A stretch of DNA of 64,000 nucleotides from positions 157,081 to 221,080 of the forward strand of contig VXTP01000015.1 in NCBI GenBank assembly GCA_009837395.1, read 5' to 3'. Within the stretch, counting starts at the first letter, position 1. Every line of letters begins with the position of its first letter. The position numbers and the translations under genes are program-made. This document shows positions 16,385 to 25,272 of the stretch, piece by piece. This stretch comes from Gemmatimonadota bacterium. GTDB lineage: Bacteria > JAAXHH01. The notes beneath the pieces are model-generated. The model saw nothing but the letters and a program-made list of their open reading frames with translations, ran no database searches and had not been told where the DNA came from.

Positions 16385-16951
16385 ATGTCCGTATTCGATA
16401 CGATCCGTAACAGACGGTCGATTTACGAATTCAAGCCGGAACCGGTCCCCCGAGAGGTGATCGCCCGCGTGCTCGAAACCGCCGTGTGGGCGCCGAACCA
16501 CAAGCTGACGGAACCCTGGCGCTTCCTGGTCGTCACCGGGAAGACCAAAGAGACCCTGGCGAACATCTACTGCAGGATCCAGCGGGCAAAGACGAAGTCG
16601 GACGATTCCGGCATCCTGCGGAAGGCCACGGAGAAGGGCTATGCCAAGATCATGTCCAAGCCCGTGATCATCGGTGTGGCCTGCAAGAAGGATGCGGACG
16701 CCTTTCGCGCCCGGGAGGATTACGCGGCAACCTGTTGCGCCATACACAATATCGCCCTGGCCGCCTGGGAAGAAGGCATCGGCATGCAGTGGAGCACGGG
16801 AGGGCTGATACGGGATCCCGAGACGCTGGAACTACTGAAGATCGACGAAAGGGAAGAAGAGATCGTCGGGTTCCTCTACACCGGCTTTCCCGCGCAGGTC
16901 CCCGCCCAGAAAAGAGTGCCCGCCGCCGAACGGACCGAGTGGTTCGCCTGA
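16385..16951 (+). CDS. Nitroreductase-family flavoprotein
   Basis: This 188-residue cytoplasmic protein has the short single-domain nitroreductase fold, like YdjA. FDTIRNRRSIYEFKPEPV at the N-terminus carries the FMN-phosphate-binding Arg-Arg-Ser, and WAPNHKLTEPWRFLVVTG is the second FMN contact region. The central DYAATCCAIHNIALAAWEEG with IGMQWSTGG and the C-terminal EEIVGFLYTGFPAQVP complete the set of conserved blocks. Such enzymes reduce nitro compounds, quinones or similar electrophiles with NAD(P)H; the natural substrate cannot be told. It begins 36 bp after the Cys-rich gene on the same strand and may belong to the end of the iron transcription unit or stand alone. Confidence 0.88.
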   Translation: MSVFDTIRNRRSIYEFKPEPVPREVIARVLETAVWAPNHKLTEPWRFLVVTGKTKETLANIYCRIQRAKTKSDDSGILRKATEKGYAKIMSKPVIIGVACKKDADAFRAREDYAATCCAIHNIALAAWEEGIGMQWSTGGLIRDPETLELLKIDEREEEIVGFLYTGFPAQVPAQKRVPAAERTEWFA

Positions 16952-16960
16952 CCGACCGGT

Positions 16961-17023
16961 CAACCCGTCCCTTCAACCCGTCCAAGTCAACCTGACCATC
17001 CCGTCAACCTGTCCTAATCAACC
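16961..17023. repeat. Five-copy CAACC-containing degenerate repeat in spacer
   Basis: The word CAACC followed by C/T-G occurs at 16961, 16974, 16988, 17005 and 17019, giving spacings of 13, 14, 17 and 14 bp. It fills most of the 93-bp spacer between the nitroreductase and thioredoxin-like genes. It looks like a decayed tandem array rather than a binding-site cluster. Confidence 0.55.
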
Positions 17024-17044
17024 TCGAAACAGCCTGGAGACGCC

Positions 17045-17617
<573 letters not shown>

Positions 17618-17624
17618 TCCATCC

Positions 17625-18137
17625 ATGGCCGCCACTATCACGGAAATCAAGCACAACCCGGGCAAGCCCGACCAGTCCTTCCAGTGCGGCCTGCTGCACC
17701 ACGGCGGCAGCCGCCTGGTCATCTCCTACCGGTCCGACCGGCCGTACAGCCAGGGCGACATCCGGATCCCTGCCGGCACGCTGACCCTGGCGTACTACGA
17801 AGAGGGGCTTCCGTACGTCCTCTGGAAGATGATCGGACCCGCCGGCCGCCTCGTCGGGCATTACGTGCACCTGTGCGACCGGGTGCGGATCGGACCGGAC
17901 CGCGTGGAATACGACGACCAGTTGCTGGACCTGTGGTTCTTCCCGGACGGCGGCTGCCGCGTGCTGGACGAGGACGAGTTGAAGCAGGCCTGCGACGACG
18001 GGCTGGTCGACGGGCAGACGGCAGATCGCATCAGGACGTCCGCCGCGGAAGTCCAGCGCGGCATACACCGGATCATGGAGGATTTCGACGCATTGCTGGA
18101 CCATATCGGCATCGAATCGCATTCGGAATACGCTTGA
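17625..18137 (+). CDS. DUF402 domain-containing protein
   Basis: This 170-residue protein matches the DUF402 beta-barrel family. LVGHYVHLCDRVRIGPDRVEYDDQ leads into LLDLWFFPDGGCRVLDEDEL and then a helical tail (ACDDGLVDGQTADRIRTSA). DUF402 is found in nucleotide phosphatases and in the archaeal FAU-1 RNase family, so a nucleotide- or RNA-related hydrolase is possible, but nothing more specific can be said. I chose the ATG at 17625, right after the upstream stop, because the frame before it only reads through the repeated 3' end of that gene. There is no good ribosome site, which suggests translational coupling to the thioredoxin-like gene. Confidence 0.75.
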   Translation: MAATITEIKHNPGKPDQSFQCGLLHHGGSRLVISYRSDRPYSQGDIRIPAGTLTLAYYEEGLPYVLWKMIGPAGRLVGHYVHLCDRVRIGPDRVEYDDQLLDLWFFPDGGCRVLDEDELKQACDDGLVDGQTADRIRTSAAEVQRGIHRIMEDFDALLDHIGIESHSEYA

Positions 18138-18162
18138 CACGGACCGGCTTCAGCCTTAGATT
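18134..18162 (+). promoter_or_regulatory. Sigma-70-like promoter of the phoH-ybeY operon
   Basis: A consensus TTGACA (18134-18139), whose TGA is also the stop codon of the DUF402 gene, is followed after 17 bp by TAGATT (18157-18162). The ATG of phoH is 92 bp further on. The box spacing is ideal and the downstream genes are tightly packed, so this probably drives phoH, ybeY, the CorC-like gene and the sulfatase. Confidence 0.65.
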
Positions 18163-18254
18163 TTAGTTACGGAAAACGTGGCGAAAGCGTGGCCTGTCCG
18201 GACAATCGGAAGTGGCCGGCGAATCGCACCGTACACGCATCGACCTTCCAATAT

Positions 18255-19220
18255 ATGCCATCATTGAAAAACACGGTCACGCAACGCCTGTCCGCCAAGG
18301 GCATCGATCCCCTCGCGCTCTACGGCCAGTTTGACTCCAGGCTGCGCGCCATCGAAAGCGAATTCGACGCCAAAATCACCGCCCGGGGTGAAGAGGTCGT
18401 GATCACGGGCAAGGCGGAAGAGGTAAGGCAGATCACCCGTGTGCTGCGCGAAATGATCAAGTCCGTCCAGCAGGGCCGGGCGAAGGAAGTGGATGACATC
18501 ATCCGGGCAACGCGAACCGGGACGAAAAGCGGCGAAGACCAGGGATCGGGTTACGGCGAGTCCATCGACGTGCTCTCCCGGCGGGAACGGATCCGGGCTC
18601 GGAGTCCCAATCAGCAGAATTACGTGGACCAGGTCCGCAAGTGCGATATCGTCTTCTCCATCGGACCCGCCGGCACGGGGAAGACCTACCTGGCCGTCGC
18701 CATGGCCATCTCGGCCCTCCGCCACGGGGAAGTCGACCGGATCGTGCTGGCGCGGCCGGCCGTTGAAGCGGGAGAGAGTCTCGGCTTTCTGCCCGGCGAT
18801 CCGCGGGAAAAAGTGGACCCGTACCTGAAGCCGCTCTACGACGCGCTGCACGACATGATCCCGAACCACAAGGCCGGGCGGCTCATCGAGGACGGAACCA
18901 TTGAAATCATCGCCATGGCGTACATGCGCGGCCGAACGCTGAACAACGCCTTCGTCATACTCGACGAGGCCCAGAACACGACGACCGCGCAGATGAAGAT
19001 GTTCCTGACCCGCCTGGGCGCGAACTCCAAGGCGATCATCACGGGGGACATCACCCAGATCGACTTGCCCGAGGAGAAGGTTTCCGGACTGGTGCACGTG
19101 CAGGATGTGCTCGCGGACATCCGCGGGATCTCCTTCGTATACCTGACGGAGACGGACGTGGTCCGGCACCGGCTCGTCCAGGACATCATCAAGGCCTATG
19201 AACGCCATGAAAACCCGTAA
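18255..19220 (+). CDS. phoH: PhoH-family ATPase (YbeZ type)
   Basis: This 321-residue cytoplasmic ATPase has an N-terminal KH-like region (residues about 25-75, FDAKITARGEEVVITGKAE) and a PhoH ATPase core. Walker A is GPAGTGKT (137-144), and the Walker B segment is FVILDEAQNTT. The C-terminus has the family motif ITGDITQIDLPEEKVSGL. In E. coli the homologue YbeZ interacts with YbeY and acts in RNA metabolism and ribosome quality control. Here, too, ybeY follows at 18 bp and a CorC/YbeX-like gene after that, so the ybeZ-ybeY-ybeX order is conserved. The start chosen is the ATG at 18255, which keeps a promoter-bearing leader outside the gene. Confidence 0.92.
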   Translation: MPSLKNTVTQRLSAKGIDPLALYGQFDSRLRAIESEFDAKITARGEEVVITGKAEEVRQITRVLREMIKSVQQGRAKEVDDIIRATRTGTKSGEDQGSGYGESIDVLSRRERIRARSPNQQNYVDQVRKCDIVFSIGPAGTGKTYLAVAMAISALRHGEVDRIVLARPAVEAGESLGFLPGDPREKVDPYLKPLYDALHDMIPNHKAGRLIEDGTIEIIAMAYMRGRTLNNAFVILDEAQNTTTAQMKMFLTRLGANSKAIITGDITQIDLPEEKVSGLVHVQDVLADIRGISFVYLTETDVVRHRLVQDIIKAYERHENP

Positions 19221-19238
19221 TTCCACCCGCGACGACAC

Positions 19239-19790
19239 TTGAATATCGAGATCGAGACCGTCCTGCCCGCGCCGGACATCCCGCGCGAGGCGCTGTGGAC
19301 CGCAGTCTGCCGGGTACTCCGGGGTGAAGGCCGGGATCGTGCGGCCGTGACCGTGGTGCTGGTCGATGACCCCTATATCCGGAAGTTGAATCACAAGTAC
19401 CGCCATCTGGATCGCGCGACGGACGTGCTGTCGTTCGGAATGGACGACGATCCCGGATCCGAAGGGGAAACCCTGGGCGACGTTTACGTATCCGTCGACC
19501 GGGCCCGGGACCAGGCCGCCCGTCATCACGTGTCCATGGACGACGAGTTGCACCGGCTTGTCGTCCATGGGTGCCTGCACCTGCTGGGATATGACCACCA
19601 CACCGCTTCGCAGCGCAAAGTGATGCGGGAAAAGGAACAGGTCTATTCCGCGGATGCGGCAGCCCGGGCCGACCTGGCCGAACAGGCCGTACTGGCCGAC
19701 TTGGCTGGACAGGCTGACCAGGCTGGCCAGGCTGACCAGGCTGGCCGCGGGATTCCGGAAGGTCAAGTGGGAGAGAAACGTTGTGGATGA
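19239..19790 (+). CDS. ybeY: Endoribonuclease YbeY (rRNA maturation)
   Basis: This 183-residue protein is the zinc-dependent RNase needed for 16S rRNA 3'-end processing and 70S quality control. The motif HGCLHLLGYDH places the metal ligands at His110, His114 and His120, and RATDVLSFGMDD (59-70) is the second conserved block. The start is a TTG. Family members usually end at about residue 150-160; here an extra tail of about 30 residues carries Ala-Asp-Gln-Ala-Gly repeats encoded by 9/18-bp tandem units, which is probably a recent addition. The last 8 bp overlap the start of the CNNM/CorC gene. Confidence 0.9.
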   Translation: MNIEIETVLPAPDIPREALWTAVCRVLRGEGRDRAAVTVVLVDDPYIRKLNHKYRHLDRATDVLSFGMDDDPGSEGETLGDVYVSVDRARDQAARHHVSMDDELHRLVVHGCLHLLGYDHHTASQRKVMREKEQVYSADAAARADLAEQAVLADLAGQADQAGQADQAGRGIPEGQVGEKRCG

Positions 19791-21105
19791 CGACATTCCC
19801 CTATTGGTCGAATGGCTTGTCCTCATTGGCTGTACCCTCTACGCCATGCTCCTGACCGGAGCGGAATCCGCGTTTTCCAGCCTGCCTAAAAACACGCTCC
19901 AGGAACTAAAGGCCGCGCACGAAGGCGGACAGTCCAACCGCGTTACCCGGTGGCTGGACAACCAGGAACGCCTGTTCACCACGCTGCTGATCGGGAAGAT
20001 CATCACCACGGCCGGCGTCGTGATCTCCGTGGTGGCGCTGTTCCTGACCCCGCCACTCACCAACTCGTTCGGCTCGATACTGACCCTGACCCTTTCCGGG
20101 CTGTTCGCCATCGGGCTCCTGCTGGTGCTCATCGAATGGCTGCCCAGACTGCTCGTGTTGCACTACTCCGACCAGACCGTGCGCGTCTCCGCCGTACTCG
20201 TGCTCATCAGCTACTGGCTGTTCTGGCCGCTGATCACACCGCTGCTGCTCCTTAACCGGCGCATGGCGCGCGAGGGGCTCTTCAGCAGCGGGCGCAATCC
20301 ATACTGGCTCGACGACGAACTGCACCGGGTGCTCGAACTGGAAGAAACCCGCGAACTGAATCCCGACGACAAGGAGATGATCAGCAGCATCATCGAAATG
20401 CACGACACCAGCGTGCGCGAGGTGATGGTCCCGAGAGTGGACATGGTGTGCGCCGAACGATCCAGGCCCATTCCGGAACTCCTGGAGCTCATCCGCGAGA
20501 TGGGACACTCCCGGATTCCGATCTACGGCGATTCCGTCGACGATATCGTGGGCGTCGTCTACGCCAAGGACCTGCTCCAGCTGAGCGAAGACCCGGATGG
20601 GGAGAAGGACCTGGACGGGTTGCTTCGCCCGCCCTACGTCGTGCCGGAGACCAAGAAAGCCGCCGAGCTGCTGAAAGAGTTCCAGCAGGAGAAGATCCAC
20701 CTGGCCATCGTCGTGGATGAACACGGGACCACCGCGGGCCTGGTGACCCTGGAGGACCTGCTCGAAGAGATCGTCGGCGAGATACAGGACGAGTACGACG
20801 ACGAAGATCCCATGTACGAGGCGACGCCCGACGGCTCCTACATCGTCCACGCCCGGCTCACCATCGATACGCTGAACGACATCCTGGACCTCGATATCAC
20901 GCCCGACGGGTTCGAAACCGTCGGCGGGCTGATCTTCAACGAGCTCGGCCGGGTGCCCGAACCCGGTGAGGAAGTGCCGTTCCGGAACGCCCGGATCGTG
21001 GTGCAAGAAGTCGAAGGGCAACGCATCATCAAGGCGGAGGTGACCCGGCTGCATCCCCGGACCGAAGAGGACGGCGACGGCGAGATGGAGGACCGCGTTG
21101 CCTAG
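19783..21105 (+). CDS. CNNM/CorC-type membrane protein (hemolysin-C family)
   Basis: This 440-residue inner-membrane protein has an N-terminal CNNM transmembrane domain (helices about residues 8-30, 65-85, 95-115, 125-150), a CBS pair (about 205-330, with REVMVPRVDMV and GLVTLEDLLEEIVGEIQDE) and a C-terminal CorC_HlyC domain (TPDGFETVGGLIFNELGRVP). Relatives export or regulate Mg2+ and Co2+. It fills the position of ybeX after ybeY. I chose the GTG at 19783, which has GGGAGA seven bases upstream and overlaps the ybeY end; a longer frame would run through the repeated tail of ybeY in a second frame. The sulfatase start overlaps its stop by 8 bp. Confidence 0.88.
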   Translation: MDDDIPLLVEWLVLIGCTLYAMLLTGAESAFSSLPKNTLQELKAAHEGGQSNRVTRWLDNQERLFTTLLIGKIITTAGVVISVVALFLTPPLTNSFGSILTLTLSGLFAIGLLLVLIEWLPRLLVLHYSDQTVRVSAVLVLISYWLFWPLITPLLLLNRRMAREGLFSSGRNPYWLDDELHRVLELEETRELNPDDKEMISSIIEMHDTSVREVMVPRVDMVCAERSRPIPELLELIREMGHSRIPIYGDSVDDIVGVVYAKDLLQLSEDPDGEKDLDGLLRPPYVVPETKKAAELLKEFQQEKIHLAIVVDEHGTTAGLVTLEDLLEEIVGEIQDEYDDEDPMYEATPDGSYIVHARLTIDTLNDILDLDITPDGFETVGGLIFNELGRVPEPGEEVPFRNARIVVQEVEGQRIIKAEVTRLHPRTEEDGDGEMEDRVA

Positions 21106-22639
21106 CCCACCTGGCCCACCTGGTCCGCCTGGCCCGCCTGGCCCGGACCGTCCGGACCGCCCCAACATCATCCTCATCATGACGGACCAGCAGCGCATCG
21201 ATACGATCCGCGGCTGGGACCAGCCCCACATGATCACCCCGGCCCACGACCGGCTGGTCGCCGAAGGGGTTTCCTTCCGGCAGGCCTACTGTCCGGGCGC
21301 CACCTGCGTGGCCTCGCGGGCCGCCGTATTCACCGGCATGTACCCCCACAACACGGGCGTCTACAGTTTCCAGCCCTGGGGAGACCACCGCAACTGGGTG
21401 CAGGACCTGGCGGAAAGCGGCTACTGGTGCGCCAGCATCGGCAAGATGCATTTCATGCCCCGGGACATCCCCGGTGGGTTCCACGAGCGGGTCGTCGTCG
21501 AGAATCCGACCGGGATGAGCCTGGCCAGCGGCGGCGCGGACGACGACTGGGGCCGGTACATGACCTTCCACGGCGTGGAGCGGCCCAACGACCGCCACCT
21601 GACGGACCCCGACTGGTGGACCAGACTGCAGGGCGTGCCGTGGCACGAGGAGGAGCGCTTCCACAGCGACGTCTTCATCGGAAACTCGGCGCTCAACTGG
21701 ATACGAAGCCACCGCGGCGAGAAGCCCTTCTTCCTCGAAATCGGATTCACGGGTCCCCACGAACCCTGGGATCCGCTCCCCCGTCACCTGAGCCTGTACG
21801 ACAATGTCGAGATACCCATGCCGGTAACCCGGGAGAACGAACTGGCGGGAAAGCCGCCCCAGCATGAAGCGCTGAAGAAGATGTTCTCCACGGCCGGCCA
21901 CGAATCCGGCATCAACATGTACCTGGCCAACGACGAACGCATCGACCGCATGCGCCGCCACTACTACGCCAAGGTGACCACGGTGGACGAGAAGATGGGG
22001 GAGATCCTGGGCGCCCTGGAGGAAAGGGGTTACCTGGACAACACCCTGGTCATCTTCTGCTCGGACCACGGCGAGAACCTGGGCGACCACGCCCTGGCCT
22101 ACAAGTGGCTGATGTACGACACCATCACCCACATCCCCCTCATCATCCGCTACCCGGACCGCCGGCGCCGGGGCGACCACGTGAGCGACCTGGTCTCCCT
22201 CATGGACCTGGGTCCCACCATCCTCGAGGCGGCCGGCGTGCCTATCCCCACCTACCTGGAAGGGCGCTCTCTCCTGCCCTACGCCGACCCGGACGCATCC
22301 GTCACGCCGCGTGACTATGTCTTCTGCGAGGACAACTATCAGATCATGATGCGCAGCCCGACCCACAAGATGGTTTACTACATCGGCCAGGAGGAGGGCG
22401 AGCTCTACGACCTGGTGGCCGATTCCGCAGAGCTTTGGAACCGGTGGGACGACGATGCGTATACCGGGATCAAGGCGAAGATGAAGGAAGACCTGCTGGA
22501 ATGGCTGGCGGCCAGCAACTACTGGCACGCCGGATACAAGCGGGACCGCTCCGCGCACTACAACGTGCGGTGGCCCACCGGGGACAACGTCAACCTGCAG
22601 GGGCCGGCCGCGGAAGACGCGAAGAAGCCGGGGTTGTAG
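21098..22639 (+). CDS. Type I sulfatase
   Basis: This 513-residue enzyme belongs to the alkaline-phosphatase-like sulfatase family. NIILIMTDQQ (23-32) gives the first metal ligands, and C70-V-A-S-R74 is the site converted to formylglycine by an anaerobic or FGE-type maturase. GKMHFMP and the later CSDHGENLGDH supply further metal-site residues. It hydrolyses sulfate esters, probably of polysaccharides or choline-type compounds. It has no obvious signal peptide, so it may act in the cytoplasm. The start is a TTG with GGAGG six bases upstream, overlapping the CorC-like gene. The N-terminus is a collagen-like Pro-Pro-Gly run made of 9-bp repeats. No maturase is visible in the window. Confidence 0.9.
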   Translation: MPSPPGPPGPPGPPGPDRPDRPNIILIMTDQQRIDTIRGWDQPHMITPAHDRLVAEGVSFRQAYCPGATCVASRAAVFTGMYPHNTGVYSFQPWGDHRNWVQDLAESGYWCASIGKMHFMPRDIPGGFHERVVVENPTGMSLASGGADDDWGRYMTFHGVERPNDRHLTDPDWWTRLQGVPWHEEERFHSDVFIGNSALNWIRSHRGEKPFFLEIGFTGPHEPWDPLPRHLSLYDNVEIPMPVTRENELAGKPPQHEALKKMFSTAGHESGINMYLANDERIDRMRRHYYAKVTTVDEKMGEILGALEERGYLDNTLVIFCSDHGENLGDHALAYKWLMYDTITHIPLIIRYPDRRRRGDHVSDLVSLMDLGPTILEAAGVPIPTYLEGRSLLPYADPDASVTPRDYVFCEDNYQIMMRSPTHKMVYYIGQEEGELYDLVADSAELWNRWDDDAYTGIKAKMKEDLLEWLAASNYWHAGYKRDRSAHYNVRWPTGDNVNLQGPAAEDAKKPGL

Positions 22640-22801
22640 TTCGGCATCCCGACTGACACACACTCGTTCTCTCCAATTCGTAACGCGAGATCACGCGCTG
22701 AAAGTAGGGTAACACCCTATTGATGGCGGTGGTTCTTCGTGTTTTGTTGTCTGTTACCCAAAACTTGGGATCATGTGAGTGGATCATTCCGGGTGAACCC
22801 T

Positions 22802-23830
22802 ATGCATTCTTTATTGACGGTATTTGCCGTTACGACCGTGTTTCCGGAGTTATTGACGGGTTGTGCCGAGGAAAGAACGCTCGTTTTCGACGACATTTTC
22901 CGGGAAGAATCCCGGATTGTCCTGGATTCGCGCGACGAGTTTCTCATCGGGCCACTCCCCCGTATCGGCACGGTAACCGCGGGCGGAGACATCGTCATAC
23001 TGGATATCACTCCCCGTACGGGGATCTACGACAGAACCGGGGCGGGCAAGGGCGTGATCGGCGGACCGGGCGATGGCCCGGGAGAGTACCGTAATCCGGT
23101 CTCGATAACCTCTCACAACGGGGATCTGTACCTGTACGACAGCATGTTGTCCCGTATATCCCGCTATGACAGGACATTCCGGTTCGTCAGTTCCATGCTG
23201 GTATCGGAGCTTCTGGATGAAATCGACTTCTCCGAAGAAGGCAGGCTGTACGGTTACTGGTCTACCCATCCCTCTGAACTGGTGTGCGAACTGGATGATG
23301 CAGGCCAGCTTTTGCGAAGATTCGCGCCTCAATCTGAAAACCACAATGAAGCAGCCAGATCAGCGGGCGGGGGCGTGGTGATATCGGGGGGATTCCTCTA
23401 CACCATATCGCCTTACGAGTACACCCTTTCGAAGTATTCGCTGGATGGCGTCCTTGTCGACTCGGTTCAGGGTCGGTCGGCGTATTATGTCCCACCGCCG
23501 GAACAATTCGACGTACGTATCCTGAACGACATTCCCCGTCTTGACGAGTACCATGACCAGTGGAGCCATATCCTTCAGATCCTGCGGATCGGTGACCGGG
23601 CCCTGGCCGTGGTGTTTGCGGCACCCGGTTATTCGCGGGCGTTCCTTGCCCTCTATGATTCAGACCTCAACCCAATCGCGGAAGATATCCAGTTGCCGGA
23701 TTACACGAGGGCGCCCGGTGCGTTGTTCTCCCGCGGAGATCGGCTCTACATGCTGCTGGAACCGTCGGACGACCAGGCGAATCCATCGGTGGCCGTCTAC
23801 ACCCTGAGACGGTCTCTCGTCGATTTATAG
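22802..23830 (+). CDS. Lipoprotein with 6-bladed beta-propeller fold
   Basis: This 342-residue protein begins with a hydrophobic segment ending in a lipobox-like LLTGC (Cys21), so it is probably a lipoprotein. The rest is a WD40/NHL-like propeller: blades show GTVTAGGDIVILD, the loop GGPGDGPGEYRNP shared by such proteins, GDLYLYDSMLSRISRYD, and a late GDRLYMLLEPSDD. It resembles the five tandem propellers downstream in its GPGE loop but is clearly more divergent. Its role is unknown; relatives are secreted or surface proteins in Bacteroidota-like bacteria. The signal has few positive charges, and a GTG at 22793 is an alternative start. The 160 bp upstream contain a small TAGGGT/ACCCTA hairpin (22705-22719). 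Confidence 0.65.
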   Translation: MHSLLTVFAVTTVFPELLTGCAEERTLVFDDIFREESRIVLDSRDEFLIGPLPRIGTVTAGGDIVILDITPRTGIYDRTGAGKGVIGGPGDGPGEYRNPVSITSHNGDLYLYDSMLSRISRYDRTFRFVSSMLVSELLDEIDFSEEGRLYGYWSTHPSELVCELDDAGQLLRRFAPQSENHNEAARSAGGGVVISGGFLYTISPYEYTLSKYSLDGVLVDSVQGRSAYYVPPPEQFDVRILNDIPRLDEYHDQWSHILQILRIGDRALAVVFAAPGYSRAFLALYDSDLNPIAEDIQLPDYTRAPGALFSRGDRLYMLLEPSDDQANPSVAVYTLRRSLVDL

Positions 23831-23877
23831 GCCCGTTTCTCAATCACTTGCCTGGCTGAAGCACGGTGCTTTGCGGC

Positions 23878-23906
23878 TTGACAGAAATATTTGGAAACGG
23901 TAACGA
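23878..23906 (+). promoter_or_regulatory. Candidate promoter for the RND adaptor operon
   Basis: A consensus TTGACA (23878-23883) is followed after 17 bp by TAACGA (23901-23906), a weak -10 box. It lies in the 163-bp spacer that also carries the triple repeat at 23929-23979, which would be transcribed or bound just downstream of the start site. Confidence 0.4.
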
Positions 23907-23928
23907 TTTGATGTTTCCCGATTTTTAA

Positions 23929-23979
23929 TGGTCCGATCCTCCATAATTGGTCCGATCCTCTTTCAATGGTCCGATCCTC
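23929..23979. repeat. Three iterons of TGGTCCGATCCTC, 19 bp apart
   Basis: TGGTCCGATCCTC occurs without change at 23929-23941, 23948-23960 and 23967-23979, an exact 19-bp period, and each copy follows an AAT or AATT. The last copy ends next to the ribosome site AAGGACG of the RND adaptor gene. The identical core and AT-rich spacers would suit a regulator that binds on nearly two helical turns, but slippage duplication is an equal explanation because other spacers show the same period with other sequences. Confidence 0.7.
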
Positions 23980-23993
23980 AAGGACGAATACCT

Positions 23994-25226
23994 GTGAAAA
24001 TACGAGTAACAACCTTCGCTGTCTTGGTTGCGGTCGTCGTGACCTTCGCAGCCTGCCTGAGTGCGTGCACGGCAGATCCCGGGGAGGAAGCTGCCGAGGG
24101 GGTTGCCGAAGGGACTGCCGAGGTAAATCCATCTGAGAACACCGTGCAGCCCTTTCCGGTCGAGGCCGTGGTGGTGAGTCCCCGCACACTGACCCGTTCG
24201 ATCGTCGCATCGGGCCGCCTCATGGCCATCCGGCGTACCGAGTTAAGTACCGGCGTCTCGGGCAGGGCAGCAGAAGTACGGGTCCGCGAGGGCGATCGCG
24301 TCTCTACGGGCGACCTGCTGCTGCGCCTGGACGATGCGCCGTTCAAACTGAGTGTCGAGAAAGCGGAAGCGGATCTGCTGGACAAGAGGATCGACTATGC
24401 GGTTTTCATCAGTGATACCACCGCCGTCCTGAACTCGGACTCAACCTGGGTGATACGTGAACGCGATGCACTCGAAAAGGCTCGTCATGCATTTGAGCTT
24501 GGCGAAATCGATGACGGAAAACTGAAGTCGGCGCAAAGGAACCTGGATGCCGCGGAATTACTCAGTGGTTCGCGGTTGGATCTCTTAGCGCTGAACTCGG
24601 GACTCATCCTGGCCGAAGTTGAACATGCCCGCGTGCGGTGGGAACTCGAGCAGACCTCCGTTCATGCTCCGTTTTCAGGCGTCATCGCAAAGCGGATGGT
24701 AGAGGAAGGACAGCAGGTGAGCTCGGGGGAGACCTGTTTCGAACTGATCGACCTCTCCAGGGTACGCGTCAGGGCCGCCGTGCTGGAAAGTGACCTGGGC
24801 GCCGTCGGCGTCGGTCACGGGATACGCATCAGCGTCACCACGTGGCCCGGCGAGTTCTTCGAAGGCAGGATATCCCGCATACACCCCACCGTCGACGAAG
24901 AGAGCGGGACGGCCATCGTCGAAGCGGAACTCGCCAACCCGGGAGGACGGCTCAAGCCCGGCATGTTCGCCGAGGTGCTTATCGAGGGTACGTCATACGA
25001 AAACCGGATCGCCGTGCCGGACGAGGCCATCGTCAGCCGTGACGAACGCACACTGGTGTTTGTCATTCAAGGTGGAAGGGCGCAGTGGTCCTACGTCACT
25101 CTGGGGCAGGAAGGCGACGCCTGGAGGGAGGTGACCTCCGGGGTCAGCGAGGGCGACACGGTGGCCGTCACCGGCAACATCACCCTGGCCCACGACGTCC
25201 CGGTCCGGGTGCGGTTGAGGGAATAA
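23994..25226 (+). CDS. RND efflux periplasmic adaptor lipoprotein (HlyD/MFP family)
   Basis: This 410-residue protein starts at a GTG (VKIRVTT) preceded by AAGGA. A signal helix ends in the lipobox LSAC near residue 22, so it is anchored by lipid to the inner membrane. The lipoyl half-motifs STGVSGRAAEVRVREGDRV and SVHAPFSGVIAKRMVEEGQQ flank a helical hairpin, and a beta-barrel (RVRAAVLESDLGAV) and membrane-proximal domain follow (GRLKPGMFAEVLIEG). Such adaptors link an RND permease to an outer-membrane channel. The permeases it presumably serves are 5.2 kb downstream, after five propeller genes. No TolC-like gene is visible. Confidence 0.9.
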   Translation: MKIRVTTFAVLVAVVVTFAACLSACTADPGEEAAEGVAEGTAEVNPSENTVQPFPVEAVVVSPRTLTRSIVASGRLMAIRRTELSTGVSGRAAEVRVREGDRVSTGDLLLRLDDAPFKLSVEKAEADLLDKRIDYAVFISDTTAVLNSDSTWVIRERDALEKARHAFELGEIDDGKLKSAQRNLDAAELLSGSRLDLLALNSGLILAEVEHARVRWELEQTSVHAPFSGVIAKRMVEEGQQVSSGETCFELIDLSRVRVRAAVLESDLGAVGVGHGIRISVTTWPGEFFEGRISRIHPTVDEESGTAIVEAELANPGGRLKPGMFAEVLIEGTSYENRIAVPDEAIVSRDERTLVFVIQGGRAQWSYVTLGQEGDAWREVTSGVSEGDTVAVTGNITLAHDVPVRVRLRE

Positions 25227-25272
25227 GGCCTCCTGCCAGTATGGTGTATTCCAGAAGAAAGGCGATATCGTT

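Noticed and set aside
14399..16747. A long open frame of 782 codons on the minus strand opposite feoB
   Set aside because: It lacks any known domain, runs antisense to a well-conserved gene, and its length follows from GC-rich third positions of feoB. Similar antisense frames lie opposite the CorC-like gene and sulfatase (19906-22663), the aminotransferase (61113-62870) and PhyH, and were rejected for the same reason.
22705..22719. Terminator after the sulfatase
   Set aside because: The hairpin TAGGGT-AAC-ACCCTA is too short and has no T-run.
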